DNA of 48,993 nucleotides. Source: JAWXBT01 sp964523015 (GTDB taxonomy: Bacteria > Bdellovibrionota_C > UBA2361 > J135). Of this stretch, positions 15,899 through 23,672 are shown piece by piece (within the stretch, counting starts at the first letter, position 1; each line of letters starts with the position of its first letter). The DNA lies in NCBI GenBank assembly GCA_964523015.1, contig CAZFXN010000014.1, forward strand, positions 1 to 48,993, in the 5' to 3' direction. The notes beneath the pieces are model-generated. The model was not told the origin of the DNA and searched no databases. It saw only the letters and a program-made list of their open reading frames with translations. The position numbers and the translations under genes were made by a program.

Positions 15899-18800
15899 CT
15901 AGGTGTCTTTCGCTGCTTTAAAAAAGGATTTTCCTAGGATAAACGGTTCTAGTTTATAAAAAGCCAACTTTAACTTGCTCTTTATTTTGCTTGCTGCTGC
16001 AGAATTAGCGGGGATTTTATAGTTTTTCTTAATAAGTTTATTTTTTTGTATTTTTAACTTCTTAAAAAGTGTTTCTTGCTTCTTTCCCTTTTTGGAGAGC
16101 TTGCTTCCTGTCCCAGGCTTGATAGAAAAGCTAACGGTATTTGAAATAGCTATTCCGTTCCCATTTTTAGCTAGAACCTGAAAGTTAAATTCCATATTAT
16201 ATCGACGGAATTTTCGAGGTATCCGTAACGAAAATTTATTATCTCCCTGCTTCAGACTATGTCTTGTCCATCCACTTGTTCGATCAAAAACTGCCGAAGG
16301 ATTCAGATCGATATGAACAATTGGGGCATTTCCATAATCCTGCCCTGGGATTGTTCCAGTCGTAGTTCCAAATATTCTATACTCTCCATTTTCCGTTGAG
16401 AGAATTCTAAAATTAACCCTCCCACCGGGTTGTGCAGAATTTCGATCTAAAAATAAAGAAGTTCGTAGTTGACTAGGTGTTGGAGAGGCCGTAGGTGTCC
16501 CTGAAGGGCTCGGTGATGGACTACTTGATGGATTTGGATTGGTGTTTGTATTATTGCCATTTCCTAAACATTCAACCTGGATCTCTGCAACAGTTTTTCT
16601 AACAATCTTTCGATTACCTACATTATCAACTGCAGTAATTTCAATTAAATCTTCGCTATTCAATGATGGTAGTGGCGTAATAAAACTTCCATTTCTTAAA
16701 TTATTAGTCCCTGAGAGCTGTAATGACGCGCCATTTATTAAACCTGAAATTGATATGTTACTTGAATCATCCCAAAACCCAACTCTGAGTGGCCCTGGGG
16801 AGCAGTCATCATTAGTAAATGAGAAATCAAGTGATGGTGGATAAAAATCAAAACCATAGCTGAAAGTAGCATTTTCAGCTCCAGTATTTATAGGCGCGCC
16901 CTCATCAAGCCACTCAACGACTTTACGTACATTTCTGGCCGCCTCTGCAACTTCTGGTTCACCACTACAAAATCCCCGACCAGTTGGACCAATATTACTT
17001 GGATGATTTGGCGTATGCACATCACTAAAATAAAATTGTTTTAGTGGGCCACTAGCATATCGGCTATTAACTCTTCGATCTAATCTCTGACCTGCAAAGG
17101 CTGCACCAACAAGGGAATCAAGAAAACCACGTCCTAAATATCCACGATTTCGTAATTTAGCAACTAGGCCACTACTACCATATTCACTCAAATTTGCAGA
17201 TGTGTATGTAAAAGAATTAATATCAGTGGCTTTATAAGGATCCGTTGAGGTATTTAGATGGCATTGTCCACACGAAGTGTTAAAAAAGTTTTTAATGTTT
17301 CCCCATGTCGGTACTTTTTCAGCAGCCGAGGTTGCACTTGTCAGAATTGGTCTACAGCTAGAGTCATAATCAATAAACTGTGTGCCATTAACCATATCCA
17401 CAGTTGGTGTTTCAGGTTGGGAAGCATGAGTGGTATTCCAATCTACTCCTGTCCCTGGTTCATGAGCATGACAACCCCCACAACTCTTGGTAAACATTCC
17501 TGCAGTACTTACATGCCAACCCAGACCTTCTGTTAGCTTTGCTCCCCATCGTCGATCATAGAGAACAAAATCTAGCGCTTGTCCGGCAGGAACATAAGCT
17601 TTCCAAGAAGTGTCACCAACCGGATTATTAACTACAGAGGCAACTCCAATAAGTTTTCTTGCCTCAAACTGAGTATACCCAGGTTCAGTATTAAAATATC
17701 CTGCTGCTGAGCCATTTGTTTCATGTGCTGCCATATTAGTTTTATGACTAGTAAGATAAATCCCTACGCCAAAGACTTCACTTGGTAAAAGTGGGCGACA
17801 AGGAGCCGCTGGATCAGGAACAATTGTTAAATCTGCGGTATTGTCTACTACCTTATACCGCCAGTTTTCATTTTCGTGACTAAAAACATTTGGTGGATTT
17901 GTACCTGGATACATATGATACGGCATAACTATAGGATCAGTACTATTTGTCCTACACTCGTAAGATGTTATGTCAGTAACGTGCAGTGATCCACTACCGA
18001 GCCTACCAATAGGCATCCCTCTAGCGTAATTACTACCTCTATCAATCTCTGGTTCTGAGGTTCTCTGAACAAAAGAAGGATCTTCTATCCCCTTCATTCT
18101 TTTTGACCAAGACATTATTGGAACTGGAACAAATGCAGCCCAGCGAGAACCGGCATCTTTAATTACAGTTCCATAGTTTACGGCATTTACACCTGGAGAG
18201 CGGGGGATCAAATCACTGTGAACTATCCAACCAAAATAATTAAAACCACTATAATTATGATTTCCTGGAGAAGGTACGTAATGATAATAAATATTGTTTG
18301 GTTCACCACAGGTAGGCTTACCAACCTTACCTTGTGTAGAAGGATAATCAGAGGCTTGCACCCCTGGGGTCAAAGAGCGCACTCCAACTTGCGTGTAAAC
18401 TTTATGACCAGTCCCGTCTGATACCGGCACTTGAGTACCTAAATCTGAAAGTAAGACATTCTGACCAAATGAGGTTTCCGGTACCATCACGGCATGTCCC
18501 ATTCCTTGATTATTTGAGTTATAATAATCAACAGTGACTAAATAATTGCCATTTGCTACGCCTGGCAATCCCTCAGCAACGCATGCAGTTGACTCATGTG
18601 CTCCATTTTGAGCCCTTCCATAACCGTAAGCTGGGACCGTGTAGTTATCACCATTTGAGAGAAAATTATGAATATGCCAGCCACGAGCATCAGAGATATT
18701 TGCTTGGTAGGAAAAGAAAATTCCATCAAAAGCACGAGATAATCCGATTGAGTTTGTGGTGAATTGAGGCAACGCTTGTCGAATATTCTGCAAACTAAAT

Positions 18801-19351
18801 GAAGATCCAGTTTGTTTTAGATCTCCCATAAAGACACTAAGACTTTGAAGATTTGATTTAGACATTGCCAAATTTGAGTTCAATACCCTAAGCGCATTTG
18901 ATAAAAAGAAAAACTTTGGTCCAGATGATGTCATCGATAATACGCCACCAATATTATACAATCCTACGTTGGCAGGGTTATTGCCCATTGAAGCAAACCC
19001 TGGATTCATAGCATTCGACATAATTGCGCTTTGATTCGTTAGTCGAGAAACTGGCAAAAGAGCTGGATCATAGTTTGGATTATTAATAATTTGACTTAGG
19101 TCAATCGCATATATATCCGCCCCATCTGCGTATCCATACTCGTCAGTCATATATTCGTCCCATCTTGATACCTTAGGAGCGTAAGAAAATGTTAAGATCC
19201 TCCCACTTTGATCAACGCTAATGCTATCCGGCAAAATTGCTCCAAGGTAATTTCCATTACTGCTTTGAATCGGAAATTGCGAACCGATTATGGATTGCTG
19301 AGATGGGAGTGGAAAAATCTGCTTAATCGACCCATTTGAGGTCATAAACAT
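15899..19351 (-). CDS. Large secreted c-type cytochrome-like protein (main part, after in-frame TAG)
   Basis: A 1150-residue open frame that lacks its own export signal; the signal lies upstream in the same frame, past one TAG. Two haem c attachment motifs are visible: FTKSCGGCHAHEPGTG and FFNTSCGQCHLNTS. The N-terminal 600 residues look beta-rich, like a propeller. After the haem region come a Ser/Pro/Thr linker (NPNPSSSPSPSPSGTPTASP), an Ig-like segment and a very basic C-terminus (KLSKKGKKQETLFKKLKI). The protein should act in the periplasm or at the cell surface, perhaps in electron transfer. Similarity to HzsA-type cytochromes is possible but not shown. Confidence 0.75.
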   Translation of the reverse strand: MFMTSNGSIKQIFPLPSQQSIIGSQFPIQSSNGNYLGAILPDSISVDQSGRILTFSYAPKVSRWDEYMTDEYGYADGADIYAIDLSQIINNPNYDPALLPVSRLTNQSAIMSNAMNPGFASMGNNPANVGLYNIGGVLSMTSSGPKFFFLSNALRVLNSNLAMSKSNLQSLSVFMGDLKQTGSSFSLQNIRQALPQFTTNSIGLSRAFDGIFFSYQANISDARGWHIHNFLSNGDNYTVPAYGYGRAQNGAHESTACVAEGLPGVANGNYLVTVDYYNSNNQGMGHAVMVPETSFGQNVLLSDLGTQVPVSDGTGHKVYTQVGVRSLTPGVQASDYPSTQGKVGKPTCGEPNNIYYHYVPSPGNHNYSGFNYFGWIVHSDLIPRSPGVNAVNYGTVIKDAGSRWAAFVPVPIMSWSKRMKGIEDPSFVQRTSEPEIDRGSNYARGMPIGRLGSGSLHVTDITSYECRTNSTDPIVMPYHMYPGTNPPNVFSHENENWRYKVVDNTADLTIVPDPAAPCRPLLPSEVFGVGIYLTSHKTNMAAHETNGSAAGYFNTEPGYTQFEARKLIGVASVVNNPVGDTSWKAYVPAGQALDFVLYDRRWGAKLTEGLGWHVSTAGMFTKSCGGCHAHEPGTGVDWNTTHASQPETPTVDMVNGTQFIDYDSSCRPILTSATSAAEKVPTWGNIKNFFNTSCGQCHLNTSTDPYKATDINSFTYTSANLSEYGSSGLVAKLRNRGYLGRGFLDSLVGAAFAGQRLDRRVNSRYASGPLKQFYFSDVHTPNHPSNIGPTGRGFCSGEPEVAEAARNVRKVVEWLDEGAPINTGAENATFSYGFDFYPPSLDFSFTNDDCSPGPLRVGFWDDSSNISISGLINGASLQLSGTNNLRNGSFITPLPSLNSEDLIEITAVDNVGNRKIVRKTVAEIQVECLGNGNNTNTNPNPSSSPSPSPSGTPTASPTPSQLRTSLFLDRNSAQPGGRVNFRILSTENGEYRIFGTTTGTIPGQDYGNAPIVHIDLNPSAVFDRTSGWTRHSLKQGDNKFSLRIPRKFRRYNMEFNFQVLAKNGNGIAISNTVSFSIKPGTGSKLSKKGKKQETLFKKLKIQKNKLIKKNYKIPANSAAASKIKSKLKLAFYKLEPFILGKSFFKAAKDT

Positions 19352-19444
19352 TAATATATTTTGAGAATTAGGTATTAAAACTTCTGTAAAATCTGTACCT
19401 ATATTTCCTCCATTGTCGTACGGATCAGTTACCGCAGAGTCAGG

Positions 19445-19636
19445 CTAACGAAGTGATGCAACAAAGGCCATTGGATAGCCTGGATTATAACAGGTTGGAC
19501 AATTAGAAAATGTTTGCCACTGTGGAGCTGGAGGTGGTGGCTCTTGAGCAAGAGAGCTCTCCGCCGTAAGAGTAACGGCAAAAACAATGAAAAACCAAAC
19601 AAAATAGCGTTGTGCTACTTGCCTAAAAAAAACCAT
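19445..19636 (-). pseudogene. N-terminal signal-peptide piece of the split cytochrome
   Basis: The 63-codon frame starts at ATG 19636 with a signal peptide (FVWFFIVFAVTLTAESSLAQ), then QWQTFSNCPTCYNPGYPMAFVASLR, and stops at TAG 19447-19445. The same frame continues without another stop for 31 codons (PDSAVTDPYDNGGN and so on) to the methionine at 19351 and through the 1150-residue body. One base substitution to TAG therefore separates signal and body. Intact, the protein would be about 1245 residues. TAG also ends fliS and the antiporter gene here, so it acts as a stop in this genome. Confidence 0.75.
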
Positions 19637-20063
19637 TCGACATTCCCTAGATAGTTATAAAAGGAACTGCAATAGGCATGCCACATAAATGCATGAAATA
19701 TGCATCTTATGTTACTAAGCTAACTGCTTTAATTACTTGGGTTTATTCTTTAGAAGCTAACATCTCTATTTGATACGATTTCATCCTATCTGCTTGACTA
19801 ATATAGACTTTAAAATGAAAACTCTCTTAAGAAGGAACTAATAAGGCCTAGAGTAACCAGTATTCCCAGTAGTTAGCGATAAACATTCCACTTTAAGCAT
19901 GCAAGGAATGGGCCGATATACCTAATCTAATTAAAGAGATTGGTTTATCGTCTAGTTATCTGTGTGTGGAATGCGTCTTCTTAATGACCGTGAAAAAATT
20001 GTCGTTCAGGGTGCTTACTTTGCGGAAAATGGAACTCTCTTAAAGCTCTTAAAGAGGAAGCCG
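19637..20063. other. 427-bp intergenic region with a possible gene remnant
   Basis: No intact gene. On the plus strand, ATG 19971 opens MRLLNDREKIVVQGAYFAENG; one frame over, NSLKALKEEAAKASSTFEI then a stop (about 20032-20091) looks like the matching C-terminus. Together they would form a frameshifted small protein of about 40 residues overlapping the 3' end of the PAP2 gene. The promoter of the cytochrome gene must also be here. Confidence 0.25.
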
Positions 20064-20786
20064 CTAAGGCGAGTTCAACATTTGAGATTTAGGTTCGTGA
20101 AACCTCTCCTCAGAATTATCACCATCTTTTAACATTATTTTATAAGCAAACAAGGCTACAAACCAACAAATTGCTGCCGACCAGATATTGTGTGAGACAA
20201 AATGAGCTCCACGAGCTATTTGGGAGAGGCTAAACATAGTACCTACAATCATTACTACAAAAAAGACAAGCCCGCGCTGTCTTGGGTTTCTCTTATACAT
20301 AACAAAATAAAAACCAAAAAGTGAAAAACCCGCAGATGCATGCGCACTAGGAAAACAGCGACCGGCTTTAGGAATTGCTAACTCCAGATCAAAGAGTTTT
20401 ACATATGGAACTGGGCCACCAAACAGATCAAATTCATAAGGACAATGATGATGTGTTAAAATTTTAAGAATTCCAACAAGTCCAGTTGAAATACCTATTG
20501 TAAGAGCAATGTAAAGAAAAATAGATTTCTCTGCTCTAAGAAAATCTACCTGAAAAGAAGCAATCCAAAAAGTAAAACTGCCGATACCAATTACTGCAAT
20601 TAAATATCGACCAGCAGTATGCAAGATATCCCTAGCCCAAAAAGTATCTTTATATATCCAACTCTGCTTTTCAACATCAAAGAATTGATTTGATAGTATG
20701 ATATCCCAATCAGTAATTTCGAAAAGATAAGCCGCTATTAGAAAAACAAGCAATGGCAGCAATCCATGAGTAAGCCAAAAGCGCAT
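20064..20786 (-). CDS. PAP2-family membrane phosphatase
   Basis: The 240-residue integral membrane protein has about six helices. KAGRCFPSAHASAGFSL is the PSGH-type motif with its catalytic His, and ARGAHFVSHNIWSA is the second His motif. KAGRCFP fits the K-x6-RP region only loosely. Such enzymes remove phosphate from phosphatidic acid, undecaprenyl pyrophosphate or lipid A on the periplasmic face. It is the last gene of a four-gene operon with an LTA-synthase-like enzyme and a diacylglycerol kinase, so a lipid phosphate substrate is likely. Confidence 0.85.
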   Translation of the reverse strand: MRFWLTHGLLPLLVFLIAAYLFEITDWDIILSNQFFDVEKQSWIYKDTFWARDILHTAGRYLIAVIGIGSFTFWIASFQVDFLRAEKSIFLYIALTIGISTGLVGILKILTHHHCPYEFDLFGGPVPYVKLFDLELAIPKAGRCFPSAHASAGFSLFGFYFVMYKRNPRQRGLVFFVVMIVGTMFSLSQIARGAHFVSHNIWSAAICWFVALFAYKIMLKDGDNSEERFHEPKSQMLNSP

Positions 20787-20819
20787 TATCCCCTACCGTT
20801 CCTTCTTTTGAATCAAAGA

Positions 20820-22718
20820 TTACTGAAGCACATATTTATGATTTTGAAATAGTTCAAATGCAGTCTGAAAATATGAAGTAGCAAGCTTAAGAGCTTTACG
20901 CTTAGGTTTAATCTGCTTCTGTATATTTGTTACCGGATTGTAACTATAAGTAGATTCAGTTTTTTGAAGTCCTAAAACCGACAGACTATTTTTATCAAGC
21001 ATTGCTACGTTATGATTATGGCTGATTAGCACAGGTTGTTTTGTAGGAAAATCTTTTACCAATACATTATTACCATAAAACGGCCCTTCATATGGCAATC
21101 CAAGCATCCCAATAACTGTTGGCATAAGATCGATCTGGCTTATTCTAGTATCAATAGTACCGGGAGTAATTACTCCATCAGCAATTATTAAAAGTGGAAT
21201 ACGATATCGCTCAACTGGGACTAGAGCTCGGCCATAAACACGAGCATCATGATCAGCAATCACAACTATTATACTATTTTTAAACCAATCATGTTTAGGA
21301 GCCTCTTTAAAAAACTCTCCAATTGCATAATCAGCATACCTTACCCCTGCATCTCTACCACCTCCTGACTCTGGAACTCCGGGAATTCCCTTTGGAAATG
21401 TATAGGGCTTATGGTTTGACGTAGTCATTATAAGAGAGAAAAAAGGTTGTCCATTTTTTGAAACATCATCGTAATAAGACATAGCATGCTTAAATAGGTC
21501 CTGGTCACAAACTCCCCAAATATTAGCAAAAGTTTGCTCCTTTACATCCGTTCGATCACTTAATTCAAATCCATTACTACCAAAAAAGTGATTCATATTG
21601 TCAAACATTCCAAAGCCTCCATAAAGAAAGCTGACACGGTAATCATGTTTTTTTAGAACCTCTCCCCAATTTGCTATATCTTCATTATTGGGACGCTTTA
21701 AGATCGATTCACTTGGAATAGGCGGGAAAGAAGTCATCATTGCCTCAAGACCACGGACTGTACGAGTGCCAGTAGCATAGGCATTTTCAAATAAGAGTCC
21801 GGTTTTTGAAAGTCGATCAAAGTTAGGAGTCAACCCCCTAGTATCGCCATATGCTCCAACAAAGCCAGCTCCTAACGATTCCTCTGAGAGGATAATAATA
21901 TTCTTTTTCCCATATCCATTTGTAGAACCTTTAAATGAACGGGAGATACTATTTCCAGTATCAAAAGTTAATTCTCCTCCAAGTTTTGACAAATGCTGTC
22001 GCATAATGCTGTATGCTTTATCATTTGATAAAGTTGAATAATATAAATTATAATCAAGCTCAGAAGACCAAAGCGCATTAAAAAGGCTACTTATTCCATT
22101 ACTTGAAATTTCATTTATAACTCTATTACTTGAGAAGTGAAGAGAGTTAGTAGAAAAAGTAAACGCCATTAAGACAACTAGAGCAAAGTGCTTAATAGCA
22201 AAAGACCATGGTCGGGCATCCATTCGATCTGTAATGAACGAAGTTTTAATACGTGGCCAAACATATTTATAGGCCAATAATGTAAGGATTGTATTTCCTG
22301 CTAAGAACCACATAATTGGAAATGATTCCCACAAATTTACAAATACTTCGTGTGGGTACATTAAATAGTCAACTGCTACTAGATTAAAACGAGAATCAAA
22401 TTCATCAAAGAAAAAATACTCAACTGGTTGTAGATAAAATAAGCCAAATAGCAGAGCAAAAACTAAAGTAGCTGTTACTTTTTCAAAAGTTTTCTTTTGA
22501 AACCATCTTGGTGGTATTAAAAGTGATAATAGGGTAAGTGGAGCTAAAAGATATATTAACTGTAAAGAGTCATTAACTAATCCGATCAATAAAATCGATG
22601 GTAGATCAAAAAGAGTAACCTTTGCACTCTCTCCAAAGGAGATCCAAAGTACAATCCTTAAGATAACAGAGAGAAAAAGATAGATCCCTCCCAGTAAGCC
22701 AAATAATCTTAAACGCAC
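20820..22718 (-). CDS. LTA synthase-like / sulfatase-fold phosphoglycerol transferase
   Basis: The 632-residue product has five N-terminal membrane helices (residues 1 to about 190) and a large periplasmic alkaline-phosphatase-superfamily domain. Key residues are Glu in IIILSEESLGAGFVGAYGD, the nucleophile Thr in ATGTRTVRGLEAMMTS, and the metal-binding VVIADHDARVYG, with His in ISHNHNVAM nearby. The family moves phosphoglycerol (LtaS, OpgB) or phosphoethanolamine onto envelope glycans. The start is GTG with GGAG nine bases before it. A diacylglycerol kinase gene lies directly upstream and a PAP2 phosphatase gene downstream. This supports glycerophosphate transfer from phosphatidylglycerol, which releases diacylglycerol. 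Confidence 0.88.
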   Translation of the reverse strand: MRLRLFGLLGGIYLFLSVILRIVLWISFGESAKVTLFDLPSILLIGLVNDSLQLIYLLAPLTLLSLLIPPRWFQKKTFEKVTATLVFALLFGLFYLQPVEYFFFDEFDSRFNLVAVDYLMYPHEVFVNLWESFPIMWFLAGNTILTLLAYKYVWPRIKTSFITDRMDARPWSFAIKHFALVVLMAFTFSTNSLHFSSNRVINEISSNGISSLFNALWSSELDYNLYYSTLSNDKAYSIMRQHLSKLGGELTFDTGNSISRSFKGSTNGYGKKNIIILSEESLGAGFVGAYGDTRGLTPNFDRLSKTGLLFENAYATGTRTVRGLEAMMTSFPPIPSESILKRPNNEDIANWGEVLKKHDYRVSFLYGGFGMFDNMNHFFGSNGFELSDRTDVKEQTFANIWGVCDQDLFKHAMSYYDDVSKNGQPFFSLIMTTSNHKPYTFPKGIPGVPESGGGRDAGVRYADYAIGEFFKEAPKHDWFKNSIIVVIADHDARVYGRALVPVERYRIPLLIIADGVITPGTIDTRISQIDLMPTVIGMLGLPYEGPFYGNNVLVKDFPTKQPVLISHNHNVAMLDKNSLSVLGLQKTESTYSYNPVTNIQKQIKPKRKALKLATSYFQTAFELFQNHKYVLQ

Positions 22719-22745
22719 AACTCAAATCTCCAGAATCTTTTAAGG

Positions 22746-23672
22746 CTAGAAACGCCCCTTAAGAGTTAAAAAATTAACGATTGGGCCCCTAATTATCTTA
22801 CAAGATCCACAGATTAAATCCCCAATCGGCTCGCCGTCGATTTGGACGTAGGTTTTTTTAACTAATTCAAATGACCATTCAGATTTTTTTTCAATAATCT
22901 CTGGATTACACTTATACAAGAATCTTCCAGTTAGAAAGGGGAAATATTGATAAAAACTACGTATCGCTAACCCCTCAAGCAGCTCATCAGATGGATCACT
23001 AATATGATTTGATAAGCCAAGACCTGTAACTGAGCGAATGTTAGCAAAGAAAAGGTTAAGTAATTTTCTCTGGGTTACTTCTTTTTCTAATTTAACTGTT
23101 ACCTTTCCCTCTGATTTAAACATATTGAATACAGTGCTAATAGCATAAGCCAACCTATTTCCAAAACGTCCAAACAGTTTAGGAAGTAGAGTAAATCTTT
23201 CTCGAATTTGATGAAATGACCTAATTACAGCGCCATCAAAACCAAATGAGAGATAGTTACAGAAAAGTAACTCCTTAAATATTGGATTGCTAAATGAGAA
23301 TCTCCAGCTCTGGATAGGTTGCAACTGTGCTGTTTTTATTAAAGCCAATATCTCTCTTAAAGATAGCGCACCAACTGAACGGGAAATTTTAAGCTCTCTA
23401 GCAAGATCGTTTCCAGTTCCAAGAGGAATTATAAAGATAGGAATTGGAAAACCACTAAATGCATTGATTGTATGATGAATTGTCCCGTCACCACCTGCTA
23501 TGATACAGAGATCGCAACTATTAATCTCTGAAATTTTCGATAAAAGATCTCCATCAAAGATATTATGGATGACAAACTCTACATCTATATCTGGAGCTTC
23601 CCTTCTAAATTGAGCTAGCAGATTTTTGCCTTTATTGCCTCCTGAAGTTGGATTTATAGCGATAAAAATCAT
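22746..23672 (-). CDS. Diacylglycerol kinase-family lipid kinase
   Basis: The 308-residue protein has the DAGK catalytic domain of the YegS/DgkB type. It starts MIFIAINPTSGGNKGK, then has CIIAGGDGTIHHTINAF (the GGDGT nucleotide motif) and IPLGTGNDLAREL. A C-terminal beta domain ends with YVQIDGEPIG. It phosphorylates diacylglycerol or a related lipid at the cytosolic face. Its ATG overlaps the stop of the upstream transporter gene (ATGA), so translation is coupled. The neighbouring LTA-synthase-like enzyme would supply diacylglycerol as waste. Confidence 0.92.
   Translation of the reverse strand: MIFIAINPTSGGNKGKNLLAQFRREAPDIDVEFVIHNIFDGDLLSKISEINSCDLCIIAGGDGTIHHTINAFSGFPIPIFIIPLGTGNDLARELKISRSVGALSLREILALIKTAQLQPIQSWRFSFSNPIFKELLFCNYLSFGFDGAVIRSFHQIRERFTLLPKLFGRFGNRLAYAISTVFNMFKSEGKVTVKLEKEVTQRKLLNLFFANIRSVTGLGLSNHISDPSDELLEGLAIRSFYQYFPFLTGRFLYKCNPEIIEKKSEWSFELVKKTYVQIDGEPIGDLICGSCKIIRGPIVNFLTLKGRF

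Noticed and set aside
15899..19636. Reassignment of TAG to an amino acid in this genome
   Set aside because: fliS, the DsbD-operon yggX gene and the antiporter gene all end properly at TAG, so it works as a stop here.
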